Source of the DNA: Chalciporus piperatus
Taxonomy: Eukaryota; Basidiomycota; Agaricomycetes; Boletales; Boletaceae
Direction of reading: 5' to 3'
DNA: 64,000 bases
NCBI GenBank assembly: GCA_038093975.1
Contig: JBBPTG010000041.1
Span: 1-64,000, forward strand
Positions 23,196 through 36,060 of this stretch are shown here, piece by piece (within the stretch, counting starts at the first letter, position 1; each line of letters begins with the position of its first letter). Position numbers and translations under genes: made by a program. Below the pieces are notes generated by a model that worked only from the letters and a program-made list of their open reading frames with translations, had not been told where the DNA came from and searched no databases.

Positions 23196-24125
23196 TGTCA
23201 CGCCCCCAAGCAACGAGATGCGTCGCGAATTTAAATGTGAACGCAAGACGAGAGGCCAAGGTCAAGTCAAGAAGAAGCAATCAGTGGGTAGCGAGGGCAA
23301 GGAGTCGTGCGGGAGATTTCAGGAGCAGAAAGTCGCAGCGAGGTGATCGGACGACTCGGCGAGGATGCCACGAGCCAAATGGTCGACGGCGTGAGCCTCG
23401 CGACCCCGGCGAGCAGCCCAGAAGACGACCGTGGAGACGACAAGGTCAAATGTTGAACCCACAAAAAATCCCAGATGACGATTCTAGGACCACGCACGCC
23501 AAACGGACGCTGAGAAAAACGAAATCGCAAGGAGAGGGGCAGAATGAGGCAGCGGGTGCCTGTAACGAGGCCGAGAGAGGGGACAGCAAAGTTGACGGCG
23601 ACGACGAAATGATCACGATCACATGGTACGATCCCTAGAGCATGCCGCTTGAGGTGAAGAGACAAGGGTCGAGCGGCGAGAGTGCCAAGCTCACCAAAGA
23701 CGAAGAAGACCCGTCGGACGGCGACGTCACAAAATTGACGACCGTGGGCAGTGACGACGACGAACGGAGTCGGTCGCATATGCCAAACGAACCCCGTAAA
23801 TGGTCAAAGCCGCCAGACGGAACTGGCACGGCCGGAGATCGTGTTGATGAGGTGAGGGAGTCCACGGCCGCGAACGAACCAAACGGCGGCATAGACATCG
23901 CGAACGGACCTGTTGACGATACGGACTCACTAGACACACCTTTCGAGCCACCAGGCCAAGTCGACGGGTCAACGAGCCACACCGACAACCGAAACACGTC
24001 GAATGACACTGAGGACGCGCCCAGCCGCGAAGGCACGCGACCAGACGAGTCGTCAAGGCCATCCAACGAAGGCAAGGGTGTCGCGAGCGGGAACGGCGAA
24101 GTTGAGGGAGCGAAAGTGGGCCTCG
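23196..24125 (+). other. GC-rich insert, possible retroelement remnant
   Basis: The segment between GTPase copy 2 and Hal2 fragment 2 has no counterpart in the other blocks. It starts TGTCACGCCC, a typical LTR start. One forward frame is open from 23195 to 24202 except for one TAG at 23636-23638. It encodes a basic stretch (RSRKSQRGDRTTRR) followed by an acidic, Ser/Asp/Gly-rich stretch (EPRKWSKPPDGT, GGIDIANGPVDD). I recognise no domain. A fragment of a gag or linker region is possible. Confidence 0.35.
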
Positions 24126-24465
24126 ACGAGCGGAGGGTCTCGGAACCCTCTCAAAACCAGCATCGTCGAACTCGCCAACGAAGCACTCGTTGCTGCTCAT
24201 GAGAAAGCGGAATGGGGACTCGGAGGGAAGGAACGCACGGCCGACGGCTTGTTGGAGGTGATCGATCGCGGCAATGATCAAGGTGGTCGAGTAGGACGTG
24301 AGTCGTTCGACCCCGATCGTGACCGATGGGAGGACTGAAACACCTTTGTTGACTAGGGAGGTGGACGCTCGATCTAATCGATGGTACCAAGGGGTTCTTG
24401 CATGGCGAACAGTACGCGGTATGTTTGGCGTTGATGATCGACGGAGAGGTCATACTTTGACGCTG
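24126..24465 (+). pseudogene. Hal2/Met22 fragment (block 3), exons 2-3
   Basis: It matches the intact gene from TSIVELANEALV through GLGGKERTADGLLEVIDRGND and, after the conserved intron, WTLD with LIDGTKGFLHGEQYA. The metal-binding DPIDGT has become DLIDGT, and both ends of the gene are missing. Tail to tail with WD-3. Confidence 0.82.
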
Positions 24466-24748
24466 GCAAGTTCAATAGTAACTGCGGTGTTGCAGGCGTA
24501 CGATGCGGAATAACAAATGTGCATTCAGGACAGCGATTGAAGCATTCCAAACGGTAAAATTTGCGAAGATACCAGCATTTCGCCATCCAAGATCATGATG
24601 CGATGATTCCGGTCACCATAAAATACAATTACGGACGTACTCTTCAACACGCTCACGGCAGAAATTTGATAGCAGTTTAGAATATAATCTGTATGTTGTC
24701 ACGAGTGACGCGAAAAGGGTATGCTGGACGAAACCTAAAGGCGAGGCT

Positions 24749-26573
24749 TCAGGGAGTGTCGGACGATTGTACAACAGCAGAGAGCTCTAGGATATCCAGA
24801 GCTGGAGGGCGTGAGGGTGGGTGGTTGGCAATGCCAGCATTGCTGGACGAGGGTGGATTGTTTAGAGGTAGAGACTGACCAACAGGGATGTTGTCTCGTT
24901 CTCGCGCCGGGGACGCTCGAGGCCGGCGACGGGACAAGAGCCCACAACATCCGATTTCGTTGACTTCTGGTTCAGTGGTCGGGTTGTTCCCGCTGTCTTC
25001 GCTGCTCTCTCCGGAAATGGACTCCTCAACGACCACGAGAGGAGGGGTGGGTGCTGAATCAGAAGGGGTGGAAGGGTCGTTGCTGATGGTGGACCTTGAA
25101 GCAACCTGTGTACCCTATCCGAAACAGACTTATTCAGTATGTGTGATGAAAACGGGGTGATTGGCTTACTGGTTCCGCTCGTCCCATGTATATTTGGTGC
25201 GAGTGATCAAGTACAAATCGGGGTATCATGTTCCACAATCTCCAGGAGAACATTCGGCGCTGTACCCGGGGAGGGGGATCGGATGGATTCATTCTTGAAT
25301 GGTCTTGAAGGGGACGGGGGCGACGTAATGCAGGCGCCTACAAATCGTAGGAATTAGGCGTCAATGTCTGGCAATAGAGCAATGAAACTGACATCGAGGA
25401 AACCAAAATCAGATTCACGAGGGATATGTGATGGAACGTCGGGTGAAACCACTGCCGATTGCTACGCATACAGTGTGTCAGAAATGCAGAAACGGTAGAC
25501 AAAGAGAGCTAGCACGCACGTCAAGGAGGGGATCGGGGGTCTGCAGCATCAATGTCAGTTTATGAAATTAACCATTGAATGAACAGTGGAACCTTTCGAT
25601 TGTTATTGTCCCACCACGGGACACGCCAAGCTGAGATGTTCTTCCCTACCCCGGTGCATGCAACAAATTCCCCAGAACGAGAAAACGCAACTGCCCTCAC
25701 GAGTGAACCATGGTTGAGTGGCTCTCCGACAGGCAAGCGCGATCCCACGTTCCAAAGAATGACTGTGTTGTCAAACGATCCGCTGGCAAGCCATTTTCCA
25801 TCGGGAGAGAGGGACAGACACCTCACTATGTTGTGATGGGATTGTTTTGGTTCATCGATGACCTTGCCCGTGCTCGAATCCAATGAGCGGATCTGATCGT
25901 CCCAGGCAACGAAAAGTCGGTCAGATTGCTCAGATGACCAAACAACAGCATATAACCCGCGAGACTCAGCGACCTTGAGTGGTCCAAAGATTATTTCGCC
26001 ACTTGCCGCATCAAGAACGAGGACGGTCCGTGAGTCGTATGCGATTGCGAGTTTATCGCCTTCGGGAGAGAAACAAGCTGAGTGGGAATACCGAAACCCT
26101 CTGCTGGAGCCGTGGCTGATGGAATTTCTGATTCGCATGGTCCCCGCCATCTCCCATATGACGATCCCTTTGTAGTGACAACTCGCGAGGAGCTCTTCAT
26201 TTTGAGACAAAGCCATGCACCGAGCACGACCATAATGCTTGATCGACCACGGGCCGTTAGTGAGTTTGTCCGTGTCCGTGTTCCATACCCTCAGACGTTT
26301 ATCCATCTCTCCACATGAAATAATCCGCCCGTCTTCTGTGGTGATGACCCCATCCACCAGACCCTGGTGCACCATCGAGCTACCCTCTTGCGTACCGGTC
26401 GTCAAATTCCATATCCGCAAGGTGCCATCGCTTGAGCCAGTCACGACCCGGTCGTCGGAAAGCCATGCTATACATGCTGTCCACGCGACTTTTCCAAGTT
26501 CTTGAGGAGCTTGTATGGTAAACGTTGGGCTTAGACTTTTCTCTGCAGGTTCAAGTGCGTCCGAGTCTGTCAT
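24749..26573 (-). CDS. WD40-repeat protein, copy 3 (WD-3)
   Basis: Seven-bladed propeller from the ATG at 26573. The exon 1 reading frame runs to 25560, with the intron donor expected just before that as in WD-1. Tail exons end at 24749 (VVEESISGESSEDSGNN, GCCGLLSRRRPRA). No break in exon 1. Variable positions differ from the other copies: blade 1 GKVAWTAC, blade 2 SCGEMDK, blade 3 SCHYKG, blade 6 HHNIVR and SFDN, blade 7 NHGSLVR and VGKN. Blade 4 has DSRTVLVL with one residue more than WD-1. The gene stands in the same order with its neighbours as WD-1. Confidence 0.83.
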
Positions 26574-26879
26574 AGTCGTAGGTCTGAGGAGAAATGAGTA
26601 AAAGCGGAGGAGACGAAGACACAGGACGAACTTTCAACCTGCAGGACTGAGCGACGATCGATTGATCGATGAGCGTGGCAGACGAAAGTTGTGGACATCA
26701 GTGGGTCCATCCCGCGTAGATATTTCAAACCCAATTGATTGTACCGCCAAACTTGAACGGAGCTCAATCATTCGCACGATGCTCGAAGCATGCATCCAAA
26801 GTTGTAACGGATTGGTTACCAGTCTACCTTGAGTCTACCTCAGTAGCATTCGAGTTTTCAAGGAAATGAAAATTCCCCA

Positions 26880-28460
26880 TTGCATTCCATGTCCAGTTCC
26901 CGCACAGAATGCTGTGGTAAATCTTTCTGCGTTACCACCCCCGGGCCGTTGGAGACTCGAGTTCAACGTTCAACATCAGATGGCAATAAAATATCGAGCA
27001 GTCTCATATACGCATACAGGGTTGCATTACACGACCTGGGCTTGATCAACAACTGGAACTGCAGCGCATTCGTCGGGTCGTTCTTCGACACAGGCCTTTG
27101 CCGGGTTTTTGCCGATCTCATTCACGGGGACGGCGAGTCGGAATTCGAAGGCGCGGATGAGGGTGAACAGGAGGGCTTTCATTCCGGAGGGAGAGTGTTG
27201 CGGTTCGCGATGAAAAGGGACTGCCTGCACAGAGGGGACGCTCGCTCGACGCTCCACGAAACTCGAGCGTGTTCGAGAAATCGGGCCGTTCGGAAGAGTA
27301 TTTCTTCCACTATGCAACCGTAATGATTCGCGACATCAATTCGACCGTGGTTTTGAATCAGTCAATGAAATGAACGCACCGACGGTGATCGAATCATCGA
27401 CGTCCTCGACTTTGACCACGTTCCGGAGTAATATGCTACCGTTTTGACGTTGGTTGATGCCCTCCTGGTTCTCGTCTTCGTCGAACACGACTCCTGGTGA
27501 GTCGATGATCTTGAGACCACGCTCGAGTTGGACGGTTTGCAGATCCTCGGGCTGAGCAGCGACAGCGCAGACCTTGTCGAGGTCAAAGTGAAGCTATCGT
27601 AGATGCGATACGTACCAAAGAATCAAAACGAATCTTTGATCGTTTCATAAAGTTGACCAAACTACTCTTTCCGACGTTGGGGAAACCAACCACACCGACG
27701 GTGACGGTTTGCGCGGCGCTCGGTTTGTACGCTTTCAGTACACGTAGAAGAGCTGGAGCTGTTGCAGATGACAAACTTGATCGTTGATTGCCAGATGCTG
27801 ATCGGAATGGAAGCGTCGGTGTATAGTGTCGAAGATACCTCAACCACTGTTGCGCGTTCTCCTTCGGGACGAGGTCTACTAAATCACGATTCTGCTTCAA
27901 AACGAGGTCCATCTACACGTGCGAGAAGAACCTCGAAAGAAGGGGAAACATGGACCACACACCTATTTTATTGAGAACGAACACGAGTTTTCTTACCCTC
28001 ACTCTCTCGTCTCCTCACTTCCTCTTCTACCAACCGACTCCAACAGCGTGCATGGAGCACGAGAATGACGACGTCGCTTGCGTCGATGACTTTGTGGAAT
28101 GCGCGGCCGTAGTGGCGGCGGAGTTTGTTCTGTGGTTTTTTGAGCCGTGGATATGGATGCGGAGCTGGATGGGTCGGAAAATTGGGATGGGTCTGGGTCT
28201 TGAATCGAAGAGGCCAGGAGGGCGAGAGCGGGGACAGTGGTTTCTGATGCCATCGTTGTATCTGGATCCGTTCGTGCGGGTGGCTAGACGATGAAACAAG
28301 GATAAGAACCAAGACGAAGACGATCGGACGTAGTAGACTCACGGATTGTGGCGTTTGTTTCTCTGCGTTCTTGATTGTGAGATCAGGAAGTTTTGGAGCT
28401 CCTGGGTCTTTCTTCAACTGTCATAAGGTCGGGACGTGTTAGTAGCAATTATGTAATGAT
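26880..28460 (-). pseudogene. Grn1/GNL3-type GTPase, copy 3
   Basis: It contains the same segments as copy 1, including the P-loop region (VGVVGFPNVGKSSLVNFM) and ENAQQWLRYLRHYTPTLPF. The motif after VIDASDVVILVL is changed from DARDPEGC to HARCWS, with loss of the family residues and a shift into another frame. It starts at the same intronic breakpoint as copy 1 (revcomp of ataattgctactaac... near 28440). Confidence 0.75.
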
Positions 28461-28676
28461 GTGTCCCTCCTTCTAAGTACCAAAGAAAACTCACAGGCAA
28501 CTCACAGGCATGTTCCCGACTCCCGTGCCACGCGACAAGGTCTGCTGACTTTCTGATGGCCGTAAGTTACATGGACCATGCGGCTCACATACCCCGCATT
28601 CTCACAGAGATGCGGTATCTCCTCTCCGGACCCCCACCACGATCTTTCAGTGTTCACTTAGTATTCTTCGTTACCG

Positions 28677-31155
28677 ATGACGGACAAGCACATCTTCGGC
28701 TCCGCAGAAGGGCTCGTTCTCGCCTCGCTGAGGGGAGCAGTAGCACAGAACCCAGCATTACGTCTGTACGTGTCCTCCTCGTCCAGACGTACTAAGGCCG
28801 ACCGACCCCTATCCGCAACCCAGACACTCACAGACGAAAACAGCCTACGTAGCCCATCCGCCTGCATCCACCCGGATCGCTGTCATCTCAGGCGGCGGCG
28901 CTGGTCACGAACCTGCTCATGCAGGCTACACTGGTCACGGCATGCTCACCTCCTCTGTTTCCGGTGATATCTTTGCCAGCCCTAGTGCCAAGCAGATTCT
29001 AGCAGCCATCGAGTTTGCTGCATTCGCAGGTCTGGACAGCGAGAAAGGGGAAAGGGCAAGAGACGTGGTGATCGTGATCAACAATTACACGGGCGACAGA
29101 CTTAACTTTGGACTTGCGATCGAACAAGCGCGAGCGAGATATCCCGGACTGAATATAACGTCCGTGCTCAATGCAGACGATGTCTCGCTCCTGCCCCAGA
29201 CCCGCGGAGAAGAATCAGAACCGAGCTTAGTGGGCCCAAGAGGACTTGGAGGTAATATTTTCGTGTGCAAGGTGTTAGGTGGTTACACGACCTTTGGAGC
29301 GATAGGAGGCGTGTCTACATCCCGTTGGTAGCGTTTTCCCGTTGAAGCTGACAACGTTACCAGCTTCGACGCCATCTACGTTCCCCCGACCTACGCTCGA
29401 GCGGACGAAGCTGCTTGGTGACGCACTTGTAGCTCATCTCAGAAGCATTGGTGCTACCCTAAGTCATTGCCACGTCCCTGGCCGGGCAGCCCACACCGGT
29501 GCGTTCCTAATCCAATCTGTATCAATGTACGAAAATCACGAATCACTCGCTGTTCTTTGGCAGCCTCTGAGCTCATTCCCGCGTCAGAAATAGAATTGGG
29601 ACTTGGGCTCCACAACGAGCCAGGTGTACGTCGCGTCACGCTCACCTCCCCGGATTGGCTCATAGGCGAGATGTCGCGTGTCGTTAGAGGGAGTGGTGGA
29701 GGTTGGCGAGGATCCGATATTTATATCGGTAGGTTGATTCAATTCGGGGAGAACCGGCCGTATATCATGATTTCTAGAAAGGCAAGAACCATATAACGCA
29801 CAGGAGACTTGGATCCGCTCTGAAGACGAGACTGTGTTGTTCATCAATAACCTCGGAGGCATCTCGATGCTCGAGATGGGTGTTATAGTCGAACAAGTTA
29901 GAAAGGAACTTGGTAAGTCCTGGGTTACTTTGGGTTTAAATAGACATGAATTAATAGTCGCTCCACTGTATGGTTAAGAATCGCACGGGATTGTCCCAGA
30001 ACGAATTTACAGCGCGCCGTTCATGACGTCTCTCAATGCCCCCGGCTTCTCCATATCGCTTGTCAATGTGACGAGGGTTGAAGAGACCGTGAACGGTGCG
30101 TTGTTCCCGTCCTCCTCTCTCGTGCCTTTCCAACGAAACGATCTCTCCAGCCAACTTTCCTGATGACCCGATTGATTTACTCGCCCTCCTCGATGCACCC
30201 ACTGAAGCATTGTCTTGGGTCGGAGCGAAGGTATGGCCGGGGCGGGGTAATCGTCTCGTTTCCCGCAACCAGGACAAGGAGGCAGAGGCCGTAGAGTCAC
30301 TCCAGTCGATCCGCGATTCCTTTGGCCCCACCCAATCGACAACTCATACAAGCAACAATCGAGATTTGGGAGTTTACACTTGGACTGACCTTGGGTTTTC
30401 AGCGCAAGAAGTCGTGAGAGGCATTCGAGGTGCTTGCGAGAGCGTGTTTTCAGCCGAACCAGACATGACGAGGTTCGATACCATCGTCGGCGATGGCGAC
30501 TGTGGTCATACATTCTCGGGTGGTAGTAAAGGTGGGTTACGTGAGCTAATGACATTGAAACGACCGTTCTGAATTCCTCTATATCATCGATAGCGGTCTT
30601 AACGGTGTTGGACAGTGGTGAACTAGATCCCCGGCTGATGGATCCTGCTTCGTTTGTCACAAAGATGGGAGAGGTTTTAGAGGGGAGCATGGGAGGGACG
30701 ATCGGTGCACGTACGTCCTTTCCACTTGTTTCCGACTCCTTACCAGTACCAACCCGCTCATCTTGTACGTAGTATTCGCGATCTTCTTTACTGCGTGGTC
30801 TATCGGTCTGCGTGGAGGACCGCCGAATTCGACGTCTCCGCTCAACGACGCCCTCGTCGCGCTCGGAAAACACACTCCTGCGCGGCCAGGCGACCGGACT
30901 GTCGTCGACGCTCTCGTCCCGCTCTGCGCTTCCGTGAGTTCGACCTCGGGAGGACTCGAAGAAGCCGTTGAAGCTGCGAGGAAGGGAGCGGAGAGCACGA
31001 GAGGTATGAAGGCGAGGCTCGGGAGAGCCTCGTATGTGATCGCAGATGGGGAGGCAAACAGCGAGGTTCCGCCAGACCCTGGAGCGTGGGGTGTTGCTGC
31101 CCTGGTGGAAGGGTTTGTGAGAGGAGTACGAGATGTGTCGAACGTTGCTCCATAG
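28677..31155 (+). CDS. DAK1: Dihydroxyacetone kinase (DAK1-like), possibly frameshifted
   Basis: It starts MTDKHIFGSAEGLVLASLRG. Exon 2 has TKTAYVAHPPASTRIAVISG followed by GGAGHEPAHAGY. DAK proteins bind dihydroxyacetone through a covalent His of the K domain. NNYTGDRLNFGLA, LSHCHVPGR, LGLGLHNEPGVRR and INNLGGISMLEMG follow. The DhaL half has RFDTIVGDGDCGHTFSGGSK and DGEANSEVPPDPGAWG before the stop at 31153. The enzyme phosphorylates dihydroxyacetone with ATP in glycerol and methanol metabolism. Two joins are suspicious: between FDAIY and LLGDALVAHLRSIG (near 29380-29400), and before ETWIRSED (29700-29812). The frames do not connect with the splice sites I can see, so the copy may be damaged or spliced unusually. 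Confidence 0.8.
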
Positions 31156-31560
31156 ATGGCGGTCTGATTGGACTCGGAGGGTCTTGGAGTTATCACCATG
31201 TAATATAATTGTACCGGACAAATCTATCGTTTCTTGCACGTCGAACGTTCTGAGCTCCTCGTTGGCCCGTTTGAAGGGTATGCACTCGACTACTTACAGA
31301 GGTTGACATTTCAACGACCAATTTTTATCATGAAAGTCGTGGTATTCAATAATGATTGAGATGATATCTTGGTGCGCACATAACGATAGGAGAAATTCCG
31401 ATATCGAGCGCAAATCGAGCGTGATGAAAACGCTCACCTTAGATCGCTCAGTCTATGTAACTTCCACGTGCACAAGGACGGGTTGATGTCTCTGTCCCCG
31501 GGCCAAGTTTCATATGAGAAAACAACCAAGACACCCAAACTCACTCTATACATACGCCAT
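31156..31560. other. Intergenic segment, duplicated near 38560-39000
   Basis: The sequence from accatgtaatataattgta (31190 region) is repeated with some changes from 38564, and in both places it leads into the 3' part of a MEF1 copy. No gene is visible inside. Confidence 0.6.
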
Positions 31561-32070
31561 GCTGGTCCTTGACTTGGGGTCACACAGGGTCACACCGCGC
31601 AACTTGGCTCGAATACCCAAAAATATCGTTCAGCGGCACCTCCGCCGTACACAAAAAACGCCTCGTCCAAAACTTTGCTATCCAGGGTCGTCCCCCGGCG
31701 TGCGTTCAGACTGCCAATGACTGCAGCCTGGAATTCGCCTGGGGCGACTTCGGACAACCCTCGGCGGCCCGGCGGTCAGGATTGGCTCCAGGGAGATAGG
31801 CTTCATCTTGGCGCAGATCCTCACGAAAGGCAGCGATGCTGGGGATACGGAATGCAAGCTCGGAAGAATCGACGATATGGTAGGAACCCTCTTGAAGGAC
31901 CATTCGTGCACCGACGATCGAGTTACCTGAGAGTGTTCCCTTTCAACCCTAAAACAAGGCAAACACGAATCAGGGGAGGTACTCCGGGCTTGTCAAGCCA
32001 CGTCAGACGATATACGCGCTTGCTTCGGGTCTCAGGCTCGAGCAAGAGGAGGAGACAGTGGTGATGATGG
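31560..32070 (-). pseudogene. MEF1: Mitochondrial elongation factor G (MEF1) fragment 1
   Basis: Minus-strand pieces match domain IV of [31 protein letters not shown] and the downstream AFRP-type segments, in broken frames. Only the C-terminal third is present. EF-G moves tRNA and mRNA on the mitochondrial ribosome. A longer but also broken copy is at 39.0-40.0 kb. Confidence 0.75.
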
Positions 32071-32394
32071 GGACGGAAAACAGCAAGTTCAGTAGTAACT
32101 ACGCCGTCGTAATAGTACGAGTCTCCTGCAGCACCTGACGACACTGGCAGCCGAGGTATCGCGCGTTCCACTGTGTCCGGCTGTACTTCGATTGCCAATA
32201 TGACAGGTTGAGACGTTGGAGGGCTACCGAAACCGGAATTGAAGACGGAAAAACAACATAGTCATTCGCGATAGCAACTTGAATGAGATAGCAGGTTAGA
32301 ATACAATCCATGTATTGTCACGAGTGCCACGAAAGGGGTCTACTAGACCAAACGTAAAGGCGAGACTTCAGGGAGTCTCAGATGGGAAAATGCT

Positions 32395-34220
32395 TCAGGG
32401 AGTGTCGGATGATTGTACAACGGCGGAGAGCTGTAGGATATCCTGAGCTGCAGGGCGCGAGGGTGGGTGGTTGGAAATGCCAGCATTGCTGGACTCGGGT
32501 GGACTATTTCGAGGTAAAGACTGCGCCATGGGAATGGTCTCTCGGTCTCGTTCTTGTGCCGGGGACGCTCGAGGCCGCCGACGGGACAAGAACCCACAAC
32601 ATCCGATGTCGTTGACTTCTGGTTCCGCAATCGAGTCGTTCCCGCTCTCTTCGCTGCTCTCTCCGGAAACGGACTCCTCGACGACCACGAGAGGAGGGGT
32701 GGGTGCTGAGTCAGAAGGGGTGGAAGGGTCGTTGCTGATGGTGGACCTTGAAGCAACCTGTGTACCCTATCCGAAACAGACTTATTCAGTATGTGTGATG
32801 AAAACGGGGGTGATTGGCTTACTGGTTCCGCTCGTCCCATGTATATTGGGTGCGAGCGATCGAGTACAAATTGGGGCAACATGTTCCACAACCTCCAGGA
32901 GAGCATTCGGCGCTGTACCCGGGGCGGGGGATCGGATGGATTCATTCTTGAATGGTCTTGAAGGGGACGGGGGCGACGTGATGCAGGCGCCTACAAAATG
33001 CCAGAATTAGGCATCTATTTCTGGCAATAGAGCAATGAAACTGACATCGAGGAAACCAAAGTCAGATTCACGAACGATATTTGAGGGAATGTCGGGTGAA
33101 ACCACTGCTGATTGCTACGCATACGGTGTGTCAGAAATGCAGAAACAGACACAGAGGGCTAGAACGCACGTCAAGGAGGGGATCGGGGGTCTGCAGCATC
33201 AATGTCAGTTTATGAAAATAACCATTGAATGAACAGTGGAACCTTTCGATTGTTATTGTCCCACCACGGGACACGCCAAGCTGAGATATTCCCCCCTTTC
33301 CCAGTGCATGCAACAAATTCCCCAGAACGAGAAAACGCAACTGCCCTCACGTTAGAACCATGGCCGAGTGGCTCTCCGATAGGCAAGCGCGATCCCACGT
33401 TCCAAAGAATGACTGTCTTGTCAAACGATCCGCTGGCAAGCCATTTGCCATCGGGAGAGAGGGACAGACACATCACTGAGGTGCGATGGGATTGTTTTAG
33501 TTCATCGATGATCTTGCCCGTGCTCGAATCCAATGAACGGATCCGACCGTCCCCACAGCCAACGAAAAGTTGGTCAGATTGCTCAGATGACCAAACAACA
33601 GCATATAACCCGCGAGAATCAGCGACATCGAGTGGTTTAAAGATTATTTCGCCACTTGCCGCATCCAGAACGAGGATCCAGGAGTTGTATGCTATTGCGA
33701 GTTTATCGCCTTCGGGAGAGAAACAAGCTGAGTCGGAATACCGAAACCCTCTGCTGGAATGTTGGTCGATGTAATTTCTGATTCGCATGGTCCCCGCCAT
33801 CTCCCATATGACGATCCCTTTGGAGTGACAACTCGCAAGGAGCTCTTCATTTTGAGACAAAGCCATGCACCAAGCAGGACCATAATCTTCGGTCGACCAC
33901 GGGCCGTTAGTGAGTTCGTCCGTGTCCGTGTTCCATACCCTCAGACATTTATCCAGCTGTGAGCATGAAATAATCCGCCCATCTTCTGTGGCGATGACCC
34001 CAGTCACCCAACCCTGGTGCACCATCGAGCTACCCTCTTGCGTACCGGTCGTCAAATTCCATATCCGCAAGGTGCCATCGCTTGAGCCAGTCACGACCCG
34101 GTCGTCGGAAAGCCATGCTATACAATTTGTCCACAGATTGTTGGGTTCTTTAGGACCTTGTATGGTAAACGTTGGGCTTAGGCTTTTCTCTGCAGGTTCA
34201 AGTGCGTCCGAGTCTGTCAT
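32395..34220 (-). CDS. WD40-repeat protein, copy 4 (WD-4)
   Basis: ATG at 34220 (MTDSDALEPAEKSLSPTF). Intact propeller exon, then tail exons with SWRLWNMLPQFVLDRS and the last exon ending QSSDTP at 32395. Tail motif GCCGFLSRRRPRA present. Variable residues: blade 1 NNLWTNC, blade 2 SCSQLDK and HQGWVTG, blade 3 SCHSKG, blade 6 HRTSVM and SFDK, blade 7 GHGSNVR and KGGN. There is no Hal2 piece next to its tail; a MEF1 fragment stands there instead. Confidence 0.84.
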
Positions 34221-34549
34221 AGTCGTAGGTCTGAGGAGCAATGAGTAAAAGCGGAGTGGATGAAGACACAGGACGAACTTTCAACCTGCAGGACCGATTG
34301 ATCGATGAGCGTGGAAGACGAAAATTGCATTGTGTACTTGTTGTGGACATCAGTGGGTCCATCCCGCGTAGATATTTCAAACCCAATTGATTGTGCTGAG
34401 TAGTGCCAAACGCAGCTCGATCATTTCACCCGCACGATGCTCGAAGCATGAATCCAAAGTACAACGGATTGGTTACCAGTCTACCAGTAGTCTACCTCAG
34501 TAACATTCGAGTTTTCAAGGAAATGAAAATTTTCCATTGCATTCCATGT

Positions 34550-35585
34550 CCAGTCGAATGCTGTGGTAAATCTTTCCGCTTTACCACCGCCGGGCCGTTG
34601 GAGACTCCAGATGGCAATACAATATCGAGCTGTATATACGCATACACGCTTGCATTACACGACCTCTGAGATAGGGCTTGATCAACAACTGGAGCTGCGG
34701 CCCATTCGTCGGGTCGTTCTTCAACACAAACCTTTGCACGGTTGTCGATCTCACTCGCGGGGACGGCGAGTCGGAATTCGAAGGCGTGGACGAGCGTGAA
34801 CAAGAAGGCTTTCATTCCAAAGGGAGAGTGTTGCGGTTCGCAATGAAAAGGGACTAACTGCACAGAGGGGGCTCACTCGACGCTCCACGAAACTCGCGCG
34901 TGTTCGAGAACGTATATGTTTCGTATCATCGCCCTTGGTGCTCGGACGAGTATTTCTTCCACTATGCAACCGTAACGATTCGCGACATCAATTCGACCGT
35001 GGTTTCAAATCAGTGTGTAAAATGAACGCACCGACGGCGAGCGGATCATCGACGTCCTCGACTTTGACCACGTCCCGGAGTATTATACTACCTTTTTGAC
35101 GTTGGTTGATGGCCTCCTGGTCCCCGTCTTCGTCGAACACGACTCCCAGTGAGTCGATGATTTTGAGACCGCGCTCCAGTTGGACGGTTTGTAGGTCCTT
35201 GGTATGTCCAGGCTGAGCCGCAACAGCGCGAGCCTTGTCGAGGTCAAAGTAAAGTTGGCATGGATTTGATACATAGATGAGAGTCAAACGAACCTACCAA
35301 CCACACCGACGTTGACGGTTTGCGCAGCGCTCGGCTTGGACGCTTTCAGTAGGCGTAGAAGAGCCGGAGCAGTTGCCGGAGACAAATTTGATTGTTGATT
35401 GGCAGGCGCTGATCGGAATGGAACTGTCGGTGTATAGTGCCGAAGATACCTCAACCACTGTTGCGCGTTCTCCTCGGGACGAGATCTAAAACACGATTCT
35501 GCCTCAAAAACGATGCCCATGTGCACGTGCGAGGAGAACCTCGAAAGAAGAAGAAAAACGACCACGGACCTATTTTATTGAGAAC
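34550..35585 (-). pseudogene. Grn1/GNL3-type GTPase, copy 4 (P-loop deleted)
   Basis: VCAVAAQPGHTKDLQ-type sequence is present (AVAAQPGHTKDLQTVQLERG, IDSLGVVF, VKVEDVDDP), as is ENAQQWLRYLRHYTPTVPF. The P-loop is cut off after VNVGVVG, and the 5' half of the gene is missing. Its 5' end abuts Hal2 fragment 3 at 35585. Confidence 0.78.
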
Positions 35586-36060
35586 GAACAGATGGTCCCA
35601 GAGGCTGCATCTTCGTCGCCGTCAAAGATCAAGGTGCCGAGCAGGTGCGTTCTCCGACTTGTGATTTTCCCCGATTCGTTCCCCTGATGTACAGTATGCG
35701 TTGAATGCACACGCACCACACACGGACGTCTAGATCGACCTTGAGGACGGTACCTCGACGCCACTGACGATCCCTCCCTTCGATCGTGAAACGCTCAACT
35801 TTTTGCAATCGGTAGAGGCGGCTCATTCGGATCTCGAATTCAACAACAGGGTAGCGGAATCGCGCAACATCAGGAAAGAACCGGCAAAGATGGACAGTCA
35901 AGCCAAGTACTATTGTACGAATTCCCACTGGGACGGGACACAAAGAGAAGATGTGGTGAGAATTATGGGGTTATTGCTGCTGGGAGGGATGTGCACGCTC
36001 GGGTTTTGGCTGCTGTTCAGAAAGCCCAGGCGGAAATGAGGGAGAAGGCAAATGCTTAGA
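35586..36060 (+). pseudogene. Hal2/Met22 fragment (block 5), 3' exons
   Basis: It begins inside exon 3 (gatggtcccagaggctgc) and continues through intron 3 and exon 4 (FLQSVEAAHSDLEFN, KMDSQAKYYC). An internal deletion removes the region around VREAGGV, and the last codons before TAG are kept (EKANA). Tail to tail with WD-5. Confidence 0.82.

Noticed and set aside
6605..28460. CRISPR-like or satellite array
   Set aside because: The repeats are kilobase-scale gene blocks in both orientations, not short regularly spaced repeats.
30007..31239. Minus-strand ORF of 410 codons
   Set aside because: Long, but antisense to the DAK gene, arginine/serine rich and without family resemblance; the plus strand shows clear DAK motifs.
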